Source: DATJSN01 sp035504095 (GTDB taxonomy: Bacteria; Planctomycetota; Phycisphaerae; WQYP01). From it: a DNA stretch of 64,000 bases. A model generated the notes under the pieces. It was not told the origin of the DNA and did not search any database. It was given only the letters and a program-made list of their open reading frames with translations. This document shows positions 7,628 to 15,332 of this stretch, one piece after another; position 1 is the first letter of the stretch; every line of letters begins with the position of its first letter. The stretch lies in the NCBI GenBank assembly GCA_035504095.1, contig DATJSN010000039.1:1-64000 (forward strand). Reading direction: 5' to 3'. The translations under genes were made by a program, and so were the position numbers.

Positions 7628-8485
7628 TCACCTGTTCTCGGCTCGGCCGCGCCGTGCCGCCCGTCCCAATAGCAGGGCGGCGGTTGCCGAAGCTATTCCT
7701 GCTCCAATGGCCATTGCCGCGAGCATGATCTGCATCCAGTAAATCAAACCGATCAGGGACGAATGATTGGTCAACATCGTATAAACAACTTCACAGATCA
7801 GAAGTATTGCCGCGGCAAAAGCCACCAATGGCAGCTCGAGTGCCGCGAGCTTGTCCCAAACCAAATGCCAATGCCAGAGTGTAAGTTGAAAACCCATCCA
7901 AACTAAAATTTTGGAAAATAAAACCATGATCCAGAGTACTCGCGTTTGCGGCGTATCTATAAATTGAATACCCGGGATAAAGCCCGCACCCAGCCAGACC
8001 GTCACCTGCAATGCGGCAACCAGGAAAAAAATAACCACAACCCATAGCTGTTTTCGTTTTTTGCCCTCCGGGTTGCTTTGTGTTTCGTACTCAATCGCAC
8101 TGAGCATCCGGGCAACAGCCGCCATGGATACCAGAAGGGCGGCTAAATCAAACGGGTCGCTGAAGGCCAGCCACCGGCTTATGGCGCCGCTCTGGTATTG
8201 GGCTATTTTGTAGAGGCTTAAACTTCCTGCTGCGAGAGCCGGGATAGCCAGAGTAAACAGGAAAATCCAGAGCCAGGGGAGAACGGAACTAAAAAAATGA
8301 AGACTTAAATGAACGTCATTGTCTGGATGGGCTTGGCGCAAAAACAAGTGCAGCGCCAACAGCGCGGGTACAAAAAGAATTGTGGGTAAATCCGCACTGG
8401 GCATGCCGGGCAGCCAGGGCAAAAGCAAAAACGCCGACACCAGAAAAATCATGGCAAGAACGTTTCTGAAGATGAAAATCATCAA
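7628..8485 (-). CDS. Polytopic membrane protein of unknown function
   Basis: The 285-residue protein has about seven or eight hydrophobic segments (roughly 7-27, 34-50, 65-88, 108-126, 147-170, 185-205, 217-237, 250-274) and a charged loop around 130-145. I recognise no family motif. The hydrophobic run and a FDLAAL stretch are faintly reminiscent of NuoH-type subunits, but key NuoH motifs are absent. The last codons and stop (GAGAACAGGTGA) are shared with the end of the gene at 10725, inside repeat-like sequence, so the C-terminus may have been remodelled. It stands alone on the minus strand, between scpB and the TPR glycosyltransferases. Confidence 0.6.
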   Translation of the reverse strand: MMIFIFRNVLAMIFLVSAFLLLPWLPGMPSADLPTILFVPALLALHLFLRQAHPDNDVHLSLHFFSSVLPWLWIFLFTLAIPALAAGSLSLYKIAQYQSGAISRWLAFSDPFDLAALLVSMAAVARMLSAIEYETQSNPEGKKRKQLWVVVIFFLVAALQVTVWLGAGFIPGIQFIDTPQTRVLWIMVLFSKILVWMGFQLTLWHWHLVWDKLAALELPLVAFAAAILLICEVVYTMLTNHSSLIGLIYWMQIMLAAMAIGAGIASATAALLLGRAARRGRAENR

Positions 8486-8556
8486 CCAAAATTATAATCT
8501 TAAATCTTAAATTTGAAATTTCTTCGCAATCTTTGCGTCTCAGCGGTTACAAAAAT

Positions 8557-8624
8557 GTAGCTCAGGCTCTGAAATACAGCCCCGTGGTGGAAACCCGGGG
8601 CCTAGCACCGGCATTTCTTGCCGG
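8557..8624 (+). repeat. REP-like elements upstream of the membrane gene
   Basis: GTAG at 8557-8560 begins a degenerate hairpin, followed by CCGGCA / TGCCGG (8608-8613 and 8619-8624) with a TTTCT loop. The same stem and loop recur at 24844-24860. AT-rich repeat sequence precedes it (8490-8550). Confidence 0.5.
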
Positions 8625-8670
8625 GCTTTACGTCGCGTCGTCATCTCGTTGTGGTGAAAATTTCTCCCGC

Positions 8671-8692
8671 CTCCCGTCTCAGAACTCCCTAC
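8671..8692 (-). repeat. 22-base repeat carrying the stop codon of the TPR-GT41 gene
   Basis: On the minus strand this sequence begins GTAGGGAGTTCTGAGACG and is identical over 22 bases to 27095-27116 on the plus strand. In both places the TAG near its start is the stop codon of a TPR glycosyltransferase gene. Confidence 0.7.
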
Positions 8693-10548
8693 TTGGTATA
8701 GCCGCGCCACATCTCGCGATACGCCGCTTCAACATTCCGGGCAAATCGCTTCGCATCCATTAGCGGCGATGCTTCCATGCGCTGGCGCAGAGTTTTGCGA
8801 AGTTCCGCCAACCGCGGCATATCCTTGGCGAGTTTGACTGCAATCTGAACATATTCCTCCGGCGTCTGTGCAATCAATTCCGGAAGGCCAACATTGGTCA
8901 GAATGCTTTTGCCCCCACGTCCTACCGCAGTTTTACCCACAAGCGTAATCACTGGGACGCCCATCCATAATGAATCAAGCGTAGTGGTATGGCCGTTGTA
9001 GGGTAAAGTATCCAGTACCACATCGATTTTATTGTAAAGCTCCAGATATTTACCTCGCGCGCACCGTTCAACAAATTCGATACGTTCATGTGATATCTCT
9101 TTTCCAGATAACTTTTCCAAAACGTGTTTACGCGCTTGCCCTTGAGGAGCAAGCAACAATAAGTGCGACTTAGCCGTTGTTGATAACACTTTTGCCCACA
9201 ACTCAAGAACCGCGTCATTTACTTTGTCGAACTTGTTCAAACAACCGAAAGTTACGTAACCATTGGATAGCTCGGGTGAATCGCCGACCTGCGGTTCATC
9301 GGTCAGCGGGTCGTAACACCAGTAACAATCAGGCAGGTAGATTGATTTTTCCGAATAAAATTCATCGTCAAGTCCCGGTGGATCCAGATAAGTGTCCGTG
9401 AGACGATAGTCGATCGTCTCCAACCCCGTGCTGCCGGGATATCCTAGCCAGGTGGCTTGTATCGGTGTGGGTTTGCGGGCAAAGATCAGAAGACGATTTT
9501 TGCTTGTATGCAACTTTAAATCCACCAGGATGTCGATGCCGTCGCGACGAATCTGCTCTGCGACCTGCTGATCGGAAAGCCCGGCAATATTGCGCCAATG
9601 ATCGGCGTAAGATTCAAATCGCTGAGTATACGCATCCGGTCCGGCGACATGCGCGTAACAGAAAATCTCAAATTCTTTGTGCTCGTGGCTGCGCAGCAGG
9701 GGATCAAGAAATAGGGCGCTGGCATGGTCGCAAAAATCCGCCGAAACATAACCGATGCGCAGTTTCCGTTCAGGATCATGATCATTGTTGTGCAGTTGAA
9801 TCAATTTTTTAAGCGGCGCCGCATGCTGCTGGTTCCACCGCAACAGTTCTTCGTGGATTGTCTGTGCCCGTTGTTCCGGCTGATGGTACATCCCGTAAAC
9901 AAGATTACTATGCGCTGCGGTATAATCAGGTTTTAGGTTCAGCGCTTTTCGATAGGTGGCCATGGCGTCGTCAATCCGGCCCTGAGCACTGAGCATAATG
10001 CCCAGATTGTTAAGACATTCCGCGAAATCCGGCTTATATTTTAATGCGGTGCGATATTCTTCAACGGCCTGGTCAAAAAGCCCTTGGTCTTTTAACACCG
10101 TGCCCAGATTGTTGTGGATTTCCGGATGCCCCGGCTGAATGTCCAAAGCCGCACGATAGGTACGGAAGGATTCTTCGAGCCGGTTTTGAATATGCAACAC
10201 ATGGCCCAAATTGATATAAGCTTGGATGAAATCTGGTTTTAAATTCAACGCCGTTCGATATGCGTCCACGGCGTCATCAAGGCGCTGCAAAAACTTCAAA
10301 CTATTGCCCAGATTGTAATAATAAATGGCCTCTCCCGGCTTGATGCTGATTGCCTTACATATCAATTCCACCGCGGCCTGATGATCCGCTTTTTGTTGTG
10401 CGATTACGCCCAAAAGGTGCAGCGCATCCGCAAAATTCGGTTGACGGACGAGAATCTGGCGGTAAATCGCCTCAGCCTCGGCGAGTCGGCCGGCCTGGTG
10501 ATGCTCAACTGCCAGGTTCAGTAACTGCTGGATTTTCATTTCGGGCAT
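8689..10548 (-). CDS. TPR protein with SPINDLY/OGT-type glycosyltransferase domain (GT41), copy 1
   Basis: The 619-residue protein has about six tetratricopeptide repeats (residues 5-235) and a GT41 domain (about 250-612) like eukaryotic O-GlcNAc transferase and SPINDLY, which glycosylate Ser/Thr of proteins. Family landmarks are KLRIGYVSADFCDHA, ATWLGYPGSTGL, DYRLTD, YLPDCYWCYDP and HTTTLDSLWMGVPV. No signal peptide or membrane segment is seen, so it should be cytoplasmic. It is a tandem paralogue of the gene at 10725, sharing start context (TATTATCCGTTC before MPEM) and a nearly identical C-terminus. Substrate and sugar donor are unknown. The stop codon lies in a repeat shared with 27095-27116. 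Confidence 0.85.
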   Translation of the reverse strand: MPEMKIQQLLNLAVEHHQAGRLAEAEAIYRQILVRQPNFADALHLLGVIAQQKADHQAAVELICKAISIKPGEAIYYYNLGNSLKFLQRLDDAVDAYRTALNLKPDFIQAYINLGHVLHIQNRLEESFRTYRAALDIQPGHPEIHNNLGTVLKDQGLFDQAVEEYRTALKYKPDFAECLNNLGIMLSAQGRIDDAMATYRKALNLKPDYTAAHSNLVYGMYHQPEQRAQTIHEELLRWNQQHAAPLKKLIQLHNNDHDPERKLRIGYVSADFCDHASALFLDPLLRSHEHKEFEIFCYAHVAGPDAYTQRFESYADHWRNIAGLSDQQVAEQIRRDGIDILVDLKLHTSKNRLLIFARKPTPIQATWLGYPGSTGLETIDYRLTDTYLDPPGLDDEFYSEKSIYLPDCYWCYDPLTDEPQVGDSPELSNGYVTFGCLNKFDKVNDAVLELWAKVLSTTAKSHLLLLAPQGQARKHVLEKLSGKEISHERIEFVERCARGKYLELYNKIDVVLDTLPYNGHTTTLDSLWMGVPVITLVGKTAVGRGGKSILTNVGLPELIAQTPEEYVQIAVKLAKDMPRLAELRKTLRQRMEASPLMDAKRFARNVEAAYREMWRGYTK

Positions 10549-10606
10549 GAACGGATAATAACATTGAAATGATTGAAGAAAAGCTGGCGGATTTATTTTT
10601 CCAGTG

Positions 10607-10711
10607 TAGCACCGGATGCAAACCTAGCACCATTTGAGCCGGCGTGCTCGTAACGCCATGATCTGAACACTGAACGCCGAAAATTACAGTGGGACAGGCT
10701 TCCAGCCTGTC
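10607..10711 (+). repeat. REP-like hairpins between the two GT41 genes
   Basis: A degenerate TAGCACCGG copy is followed by a hairpin with AGCAC/GTGCT arms, then by GACAGGCT-TCC-AGCCTGTC (10693-10711), a perfect 8-bp stem with a 3-base loop. Almost the same hairpin (GACAGGCA-TCT-TGCCTGTC) occurs at 24876-24894. A worn ATCTGAACACTGAA copy of the AT-rich repeat lies between. Confidence 0.55.
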
Positions 10712-10724
10712 ATTTCTGGCCTGT

Positions 10725-12713
10725 TCACCTGTTCTCGACGCGGTTTACTGCGTTGCTGCACCATTTTTGCCACATCTCGCGATACGCCGCTTCAATGTTC
10801 CGGGCAAATCGCTTCGCATCCATCAGCGGCGATGCTTCCATGCGCTGGCGCAGAGTTTTGCGAAGTTCCGCCAGCCGCGGCATATCCTTGGCGAGTTTTA
10901 CTGCAATCTGAATATATTCTTCGGGCGTTTGAGCTATAAGCTCCGGCAGTCCGATGTTGGTTAGAATGCTTTTACCCGCACGTCCCATTGAAGTTTTACC
11001 GGACAAACTAACCACTGGCACGCCCATCCAGAGTGAATCAAGTGTGGTGGTATGTCCATTGCAAGGTAATGTATCGAGACTCAAATCGATACTATGATAG
11101 TGCTTCAGATAGTCCGTTCGCGATTGATGGTCGATGAATTCCAATCGTGCTTGCACAATATTTTCCTGTTCGAATTTACTTATAGCACGTTCCCGCGTCT
11201 CACCCGGAGGTGCAAGAAACAGTAGGCGCGAATTCGGCATGGCTCTCAGCACTTTAGCCCAGATTTCCAATACTTTGTCGTTAATTTTTCTGAAATTGTT
11301 CAGGCAACCAAAGGTCACGAATCCGTTTTGATCTGCCGGCAATTCATTGATTGGCGGTTCTTTGGTCAATGGATCGTAACACCAGAAACAATCGGGCAGG
11401 CGAAGGGATTGTTCCGAATAAAATTTATCATCAAGTCCCGGTGGATCTAAATGTGGATCGGTTAGGCGGTAATCAATGGTACTCAATCCCGTACTGCCGG
11501 GATAACCCAGCCAGGTTGCCTGCACCGGAGCTGGTTTATAGGCAAATACCAAAAGCCGGTTATCTTTCGTGTGTAGTTTCAGATCGACCAGGATGTCGAT
11601 TCCATCCGCGCGAATTTGTTCCGCCAATTGCTGATCCGAAAGCGCAACGACACTGTGCCAGTGATCGGCATAAGATTGGAACCTGCCTGTGAACACATCG
11701 GGCTTGAGCACGTGGGCATAGCAGAAAATCTCAAACTGTTCATGATCTTGGTTACGCAGCAGCGGATCAAGAAAAAACGCGCTGGCATGGTCGCAAAAAT
11801 CCGACGAAACATAACCGATGCGCAACTTCCGTTCGGGATTAGGATCGTTATGGTGTGGCTGGATGAATTTTTTAAGCGGTAAAGCATGACGGCGGTTGAA
11901 ATCCGCAAGTTCATTGGCGATTTTTGCGATATCAACCGTGGGGCAATAGTACAAGGTGTAAATCAGATTGCTATGGGCATTGACATAATCAGCTTTGAGC
12001 CGCAGCGCCTCATGGTACTCATTAATTGCCAGATCGAATCGACCCTGTTCAAGCAATACCGTAGCCAGATTGTTACGAGCCTCCGCGAGATCGGGACTAA
12101 TTAGAGCGGCCAAATGACATTCAGTAAATGCCTCTCGAATCTGATGCAACTGCAAGAACAGATTACCCAGATTATTGTGGGCTTGGCCGAAAAGGGGTTT
12201 GACTCGAATGGCTGCATGGAAAGCCTCAATAGCCTGATCATGTTTACCAGCCACGTGCAGTGCGATTCCCAGATTATTGTAAGCCTCCGCAAAATCGGGT
12301 TTAAATTGAACGGCCAGGCGACACTCAGCGATGGCCTCGTCGATTTGATGCAGCCGCCTGAAGAGATTGCCCAGACTATTGTGTGCATTGGCAAAATCGT
12401 GTTTGAGCCGGAGGGCCTCACGGTAAGCGCTAGCGGCGTCCTGATTGAGATTCAGTTTTTCCAGCGTAATGCCCAGGTTCAAGTAAAAAGTCGCTGCCGA
12501 CGGGTTGACGGCTATGGCCCGGCGGATGAATTCGACGGCGTCCTGATATTGACCTTTCTGGCCCAGCAATACGCCTAATAAATGCAAGGCGTCGGCGTTG
12601 TTGGGCTGCTGCGCAAGAACCCGCCGATAAATCGCCTCGGCTTCGGCGAGTCGGCCGGCCTGGTGATGCTCAACAGCCGGGTTCAGTAATTGCTCGATAG
12701 TCATTTCGGGCAT
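10725..12713 (-). CDS. TPR protein with SPINDLY/OGT-type glycosyltransferase domain (GT41), copy 2
   Basis: The frame is open to 12863, but the start at 12713 (MPEMTIEQLL) matches the start and upstream bases of its neighbour, giving 662 residues. About seven TPRs (residues 5-275) precede a GT41 domain with KLRIGYVSSDFCDHA, ATWLGYPGSTGL, DYRLTD and HTTTLDSLWMGVPV. Compared with copy 1 the middle has clearly diverged, while the last 60 or so residues are almost identical and their DNA differs at only a few bases, which points to recent gene conversion. Probable function is cytoplasmic protein O-glycosylation. Target and donor are unknown. The stop falls in a CGAGAACAGGTGA-type sequence shared with another gene end. 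Confidence 0.83.
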   Translation of the reverse strand: MPEMTIEQLLNPAVEHHQAGRLAEAEAIYRRVLAQQPNNADALHLLGVLLGQKGQYQDAVEFIRRAIAVNPSAATFYLNLGITLEKLNLNQDAASAYREALRLKHDFANAHNSLGNLFRRLHQIDEAIAECRLAVQFKPDFAEAYNNLGIALHVAGKHDQAIEAFHAAIRVKPLFGQAHNNLGNLFLQLHQIREAFTECHLAALISPDLAEARNNLATVLLEQGRFDLAINEYHEALRLKADYVNAHSNLIYTLYYCPTVDIAKIANELADFNRRHALPLKKFIQPHHNDPNPERKLRIGYVSSDFCDHASAFFLDPLLRNQDHEQFEIFCYAHVLKPDVFTGRFQSYADHWHSVVALSDQQLAEQIRADGIDILVDLKLHTKDNRLLVFAYKPAPVQATWLGYPGSTGLSTIDYRLTDPHLDPPGLDDKFYSEQSLRLPDCFWCYDPLTKEPPINELPADQNGFVTFGCLNNFRKINDKVLEIWAKVLRAMPNSRLLFLAPPGETRERAISKFEQENIVQARLEFIDHQSRTDYLKHYHSIDLSLDTLPCNGHTTTLDSLWMGVPVVSLSGKTSMGRAGKSILTNIGLPELIAQTPEEYIQIAVKLAKDMPRLAELRKTLRQRMEASPLMDAKRFARNIEAAYREMWQKWCSNAVNRVENR

Positions 12714-12768
12714 GAACGGATAATAGCGTTGGAAAGATTGAAACGAAAATGCGGGATTCAAATCTATG

Positions 12769-12828
12769 TTAATCGGTGAAATCTGTGGATCTTTTCGTGG
12801 CCTTCGTTTATTTCGTGGTTTAAAACCG
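12769..12828. repeat. Dispersed AT-rich intergenic repeat, copy 2
   Basis: Bases 12769-12800 match 4291-4322 at 27 of 32 positions, followed by a second TTTCGTGG unit (12811-12818). It directly abuts the inverted GT41 remnant at 12829 and lies upstream of GT41 copy 2. Confidence 0.6.
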
Positions 12829-12939
12829 GTGCCCTCGCCGCTTATGGATGCCCGGCGCTTCACCCATAATCTCGAAGCCGCCTATCGCGATATGTGGCGA
12901 AAATGGTACAGCGGCATTGCCGAGAAAGTAGAAAATTGA
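12829..12939 (+). pseudogene. Inverted C-terminal remnant of a third TPR-GT41 gene
   Basis: On the plus strand, opposite to the two intact GT41 genes, 36 codons and a TGA encode a sequence aligning with their C-termini: SPLMDARRFTHNLEAAYRDM here, against SPLMDAKRFARNIEAAYREM in copy 2. The following tail (EKVEN) resembles the NRVENR tail of copy 2. The frame has no TPR or catalytic part and no start context, and it is joined directly to the AT-rich repeat. It is best read as a fragment left by rearrangement, not an expressed gene. Confidence 0.75.
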
Positions 12940-12984
12940 GAGTAGATAAGCAACCTTTGGCCTTTGACAAGGTTAAAAGTCTCA

Positions 12985-14406
12985 TTACTTGCGGAAAAAC
13001 GTCTTCCCCGCCATCACGGCCTTGCTAAGCCGGTTGTTCACATACAACGCCTCAAGAAGAAATTCACCCGCGCAAACCAGCGCGGCCGGCTGATCGTGTT
13101 TTAATCCCAGCTTCTGGGCCAGTTTGCCCGCCGCCGCCTTGAGGCCGTGAACGTGGTTATAATTTTCCAAAATAATCGCCGTCGGGACCTCATCGCCGAC
13201 CTGTAGCGTCAGGCCGCCCTTGAATTGTTCGGCGATCGGTTCAAAATCCTCCAGATCGGCATGTTTGGCAAAAACCGTTTTGACCGCCTCGCCGATCAGT
13301 GAACCGATGAGCTTATCCTCTGCCGACTCGCCTTCGGAAAGCATCAATTCGATTTTTCCCCGGCAACTCGCATGAATAAAGGACAAATCATCCACGCGGA
13401 CAATGACGTTTTTCTCCGAAAGTATGATTCCCCGCCGTTCCGCGGAGCTGACCAGGTTTTCGGCGTTGGCAATCGAGCAGCGCACGCTGACGCCGCTGGA
13501 TTGATTAATGTGCGGACTCTGCCGCGCTAAACGGACGAACTCTTCGAGAATTTCATGCATAAACGGCGGCAACAGAATTTCCACGCCGCTATCGCGTGCC
13601 AGCCAGGCATTTTCTTTGGTGATTTTTACCGCCTCCTGCAGATTATTTGGATAATGCGTGCGAATCACCGTGCCTATGCGGTCCTTGAGCGGTGTAACAA
13701 TGCGCCCGCGATTGGTGTAATCCTCCGGGTTGGCGGAAAAAACCATACAAACATCCAGTTCCAGGCGAATGGGGTAGCCACGAATCTGAACGTCGCGTTC
13801 TTCGAGTACGTTAAATAGGCCCACCTGAATTTTCGGCGCCAAATCGGGCAATTCATTGATGGCGAATATGCCCCGATTGGTCCGCGGAATCAGGCCAAAG
13901 TGCATCGTGCCTTCATCGGATAAATAACGACCCTGGGCGTGGCGCACCAGGTCAATTTCGCCAATAAGATCGGCGATGGTTACGTCCGGCGTGGCCAGTT
14001 TTTCATGGTAACGACTGGATCGATGCACCCATTCAATCGGCGCATCGTCGCCTTGTTCGCTTACGATCCGTTTGCCGGTAGCCAGACGCGGAGCGATTGG
14101 ATCATCTGGGATTTCGCAGCCGGCCAGAATGGGAATCCATTCGTCGAGCAAATCCGGCAGCATACGCAAAAGGCGCGTTTTGGCCTGCCCGCGCAAACCC
14201 AGAAACAGCAAATCGTGCCGCGAAAGAATGCCGTTAATTACTTCCGGAATCACCGTGTCTTCATAGCCGATGATTCCAGGAAAAAGCTTCTGGCCCGAAC
14301 GCAATCGTGCGATCACGTTGCGACGCAATTCATCTTTTACCGAGCAGGGTTGATAATCGGTCGCCCGAAGTTGTCCGCGGGTGCGTGGCGTCGGCGGTTG
14401 GGTCAT
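12985..14406 (-). CDS. Orphan ChlI/MoxR-like AAA+ ATPase
   Basis: The 473-residue protein belongs to the AAA+ group of magnesium-chelatase subunit I-like ATPases. Walker A is GLRGQAKT (70-77), Walker B region RGIFAINELPDL has Asn184-Glu185 where Asp-Glu is canonical, and sensor/arginine-finger region reads SANPEDYTNRGRIVTPLKDRIG. The Asn in Walker B seems usual for this subgroup as I recall it, so hydrolysis is not necessarily lost. Relatives normally work with a von Willebrand A-domain partner as a metal-dependent chaperone, but none is adjacent. No chlorophyll genes are seen, so chelatase function is unlikely. Repeat-like sequence lies upstream (14430-14530). Confidence 0.72.
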   Translation of the reverse strand: MTQPPTPRTRGQLRATDYQPCSVKDELRRNVIARLRSGQKLFPGIIGYEDTVIPEVINGILSRHDLLFLGLRGQAKTRLLRMLPDLLDEWIPILAGCEIPDDPIAPRLATGKRIVSEQGDDAPIEWVHRSSRYHEKLATPDVTIADLIGEIDLVRHAQGRYLSDEGTMHFGLIPRTNRGIFAINELPDLAPKIQVGLFNVLEERDVQIRGYPIRLELDVCMVFSANPEDYTNRGRIVTPLKDRIGTVIRTHYPNNLQEAVKITKENAWLARDSGVEILLPPFMHEILEEFVRLARQSPHINQSSGVSVRCSIANAENLVSSAERRGIILSEKNVIVRVDDLSFIHASCRGKIELMLSEGESAEDKLIGSLIGEAVKTVFAKHADLEDFEPIAEQFKGGLTLQVGDEVPTAIILENYNHVHGLKAAAGKLAQKLGLKHDQPAALVCAGEFLLEALYVNNRLSKAVMAGKTFFRK

Positions 14407-14541
14407 GCGACATCCTTAACAAACAGTTCTTACCACCAAGACTCCATGAATACTAAGAGATTTATTATATGCCGTGATTTTGTGCAGAGTTGCAGAAGAC
14501 GCAGAGATTTTTAACCACAAAAGTTGCGAAAAAAGTCCTTC

Positions 14542-15252
14542 TTATCCGTTTGTATATACAACATATGTTTGTTCAGTATCTGGATCCCACATTAAATCTG
14601 CGCCATAAGGTTTATCATGGCCATTATCTATAAAATACCCATATATTTCGGGGTGTTTTATCGGTGGTACTATCTTCCACGATGGTTCATAATCGAACGC
14701 TATGCCCATAAATGCCTCCCAAAAGTTCTGCCAATCTTCAAGTGAAAAAACATCTTCTAAATCAGTATTTTTCGACATGCCGCGATGAGCTATAAGTTTT
14801 TGAATAGTTTCACGCGGGGCGTGAAATTTCATCACGAAAACAAGATCTTCTGGACCACCGGCATAATGCAAATCAGCATAGAGGTCCGAAATTTCCGGCG
14901 GCGGATCCATATTAAAAGCTGCTTCAAAGCAAGAAATATTTACATCAGGAATCAATTCGTGTGCATATAAGACCGATCCCGCTGTCAGAAATAATAATAA
15001 AACCAGTTGTTGTGTAATCCCCCAGAACCTGCGGGTAGATTGAGCTGGAAACAGTCGGCGATATCCAGCTTGGATCAGCAGCGCAAGCCAGTTAACAATG
15101 GTGATTAATAAGCCGGCCATGAAAGCCATGCCGATCGCGTCACAGGCCCAATCATTCGAAAACAGCATCATCGCGGTTCCGGCGATCATGCCGCTAAGAA
15201 AAAATAGAACGAGACTAGATAACCCTTTTGCTGGTGTGTAAATCAATTTCAT
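14542..15252 (-). CDS. Membrane protein with C-terminal soluble domain, unknown
   Basis: The 236-residue product has three hydrophobic segments near the N-terminus (about 10-31, 38-61, 82-101) and then about 130 polar residues, rich in Asp, Glu, Trp and Tyr, probably outside the membrane. No family was recognised. Codon use looks AT-richer than in the flanking genes (for example TAT, ATA and AAA are frequent), so horizontal acquisition is possible. It lies alone on the minus strand between the ChlI-like gene and the MFS carrier. It is a hypothetical protein with good coding appearance because the hydrophobic segments and start are coherent. Confidence 0.55.
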   Translation of the reverse strand: MKLIYTPAKGLSSLVLFFLSGMIAGTAMMLFSNDWACDAIGMAFMAGLLITIVNWLALLIQAGYRRLFPAQSTRRFWGITQQLVLLLFLTAGSVLYAHELIPDVNISCFEAAFNMDPPPEISDLYADLHYAGGPEDLVFVMKFHAPRETIQKLIAHRGMSKNTDLEDVFSLEDWQNFWEAFMGIAFDYEPSWKIVPPIKHPEIYGYFIDNGHDKPYGADLMWDPDTEQTYVVYTNG

Positions 15253-15332
15253 TGTTCATATTTTATCTCAGAAGACGAGAGTGCCAATCAACGGAACGGA
15301 TAAAATCCCAATTGATGGCCAAAAATACAGAC

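Noticed and set aside
7628..8485. NADH-quinone oxidoreductase subunit H
   Set aside because: Only general hydrophobicity and a short FDL motif agree. Conserved charged residues of NuoH are absent and no nuo genes are near.
12714..12863. N-terminal extension of the second GT41 gene by 50 residues
   Set aside because: The extension is encoded by the AT-rich repeat and the inverted remnant. The start at 12713 matches its paralogue in codons and upstream bases.
12985..14406. Magnesium chelatase of chlorophyll synthesis
   Set aside because: No chlorophyll or bacteriochlorophyll genes are in the window, and the Walker B and context fit the general MoxR/ChlI-like group better.
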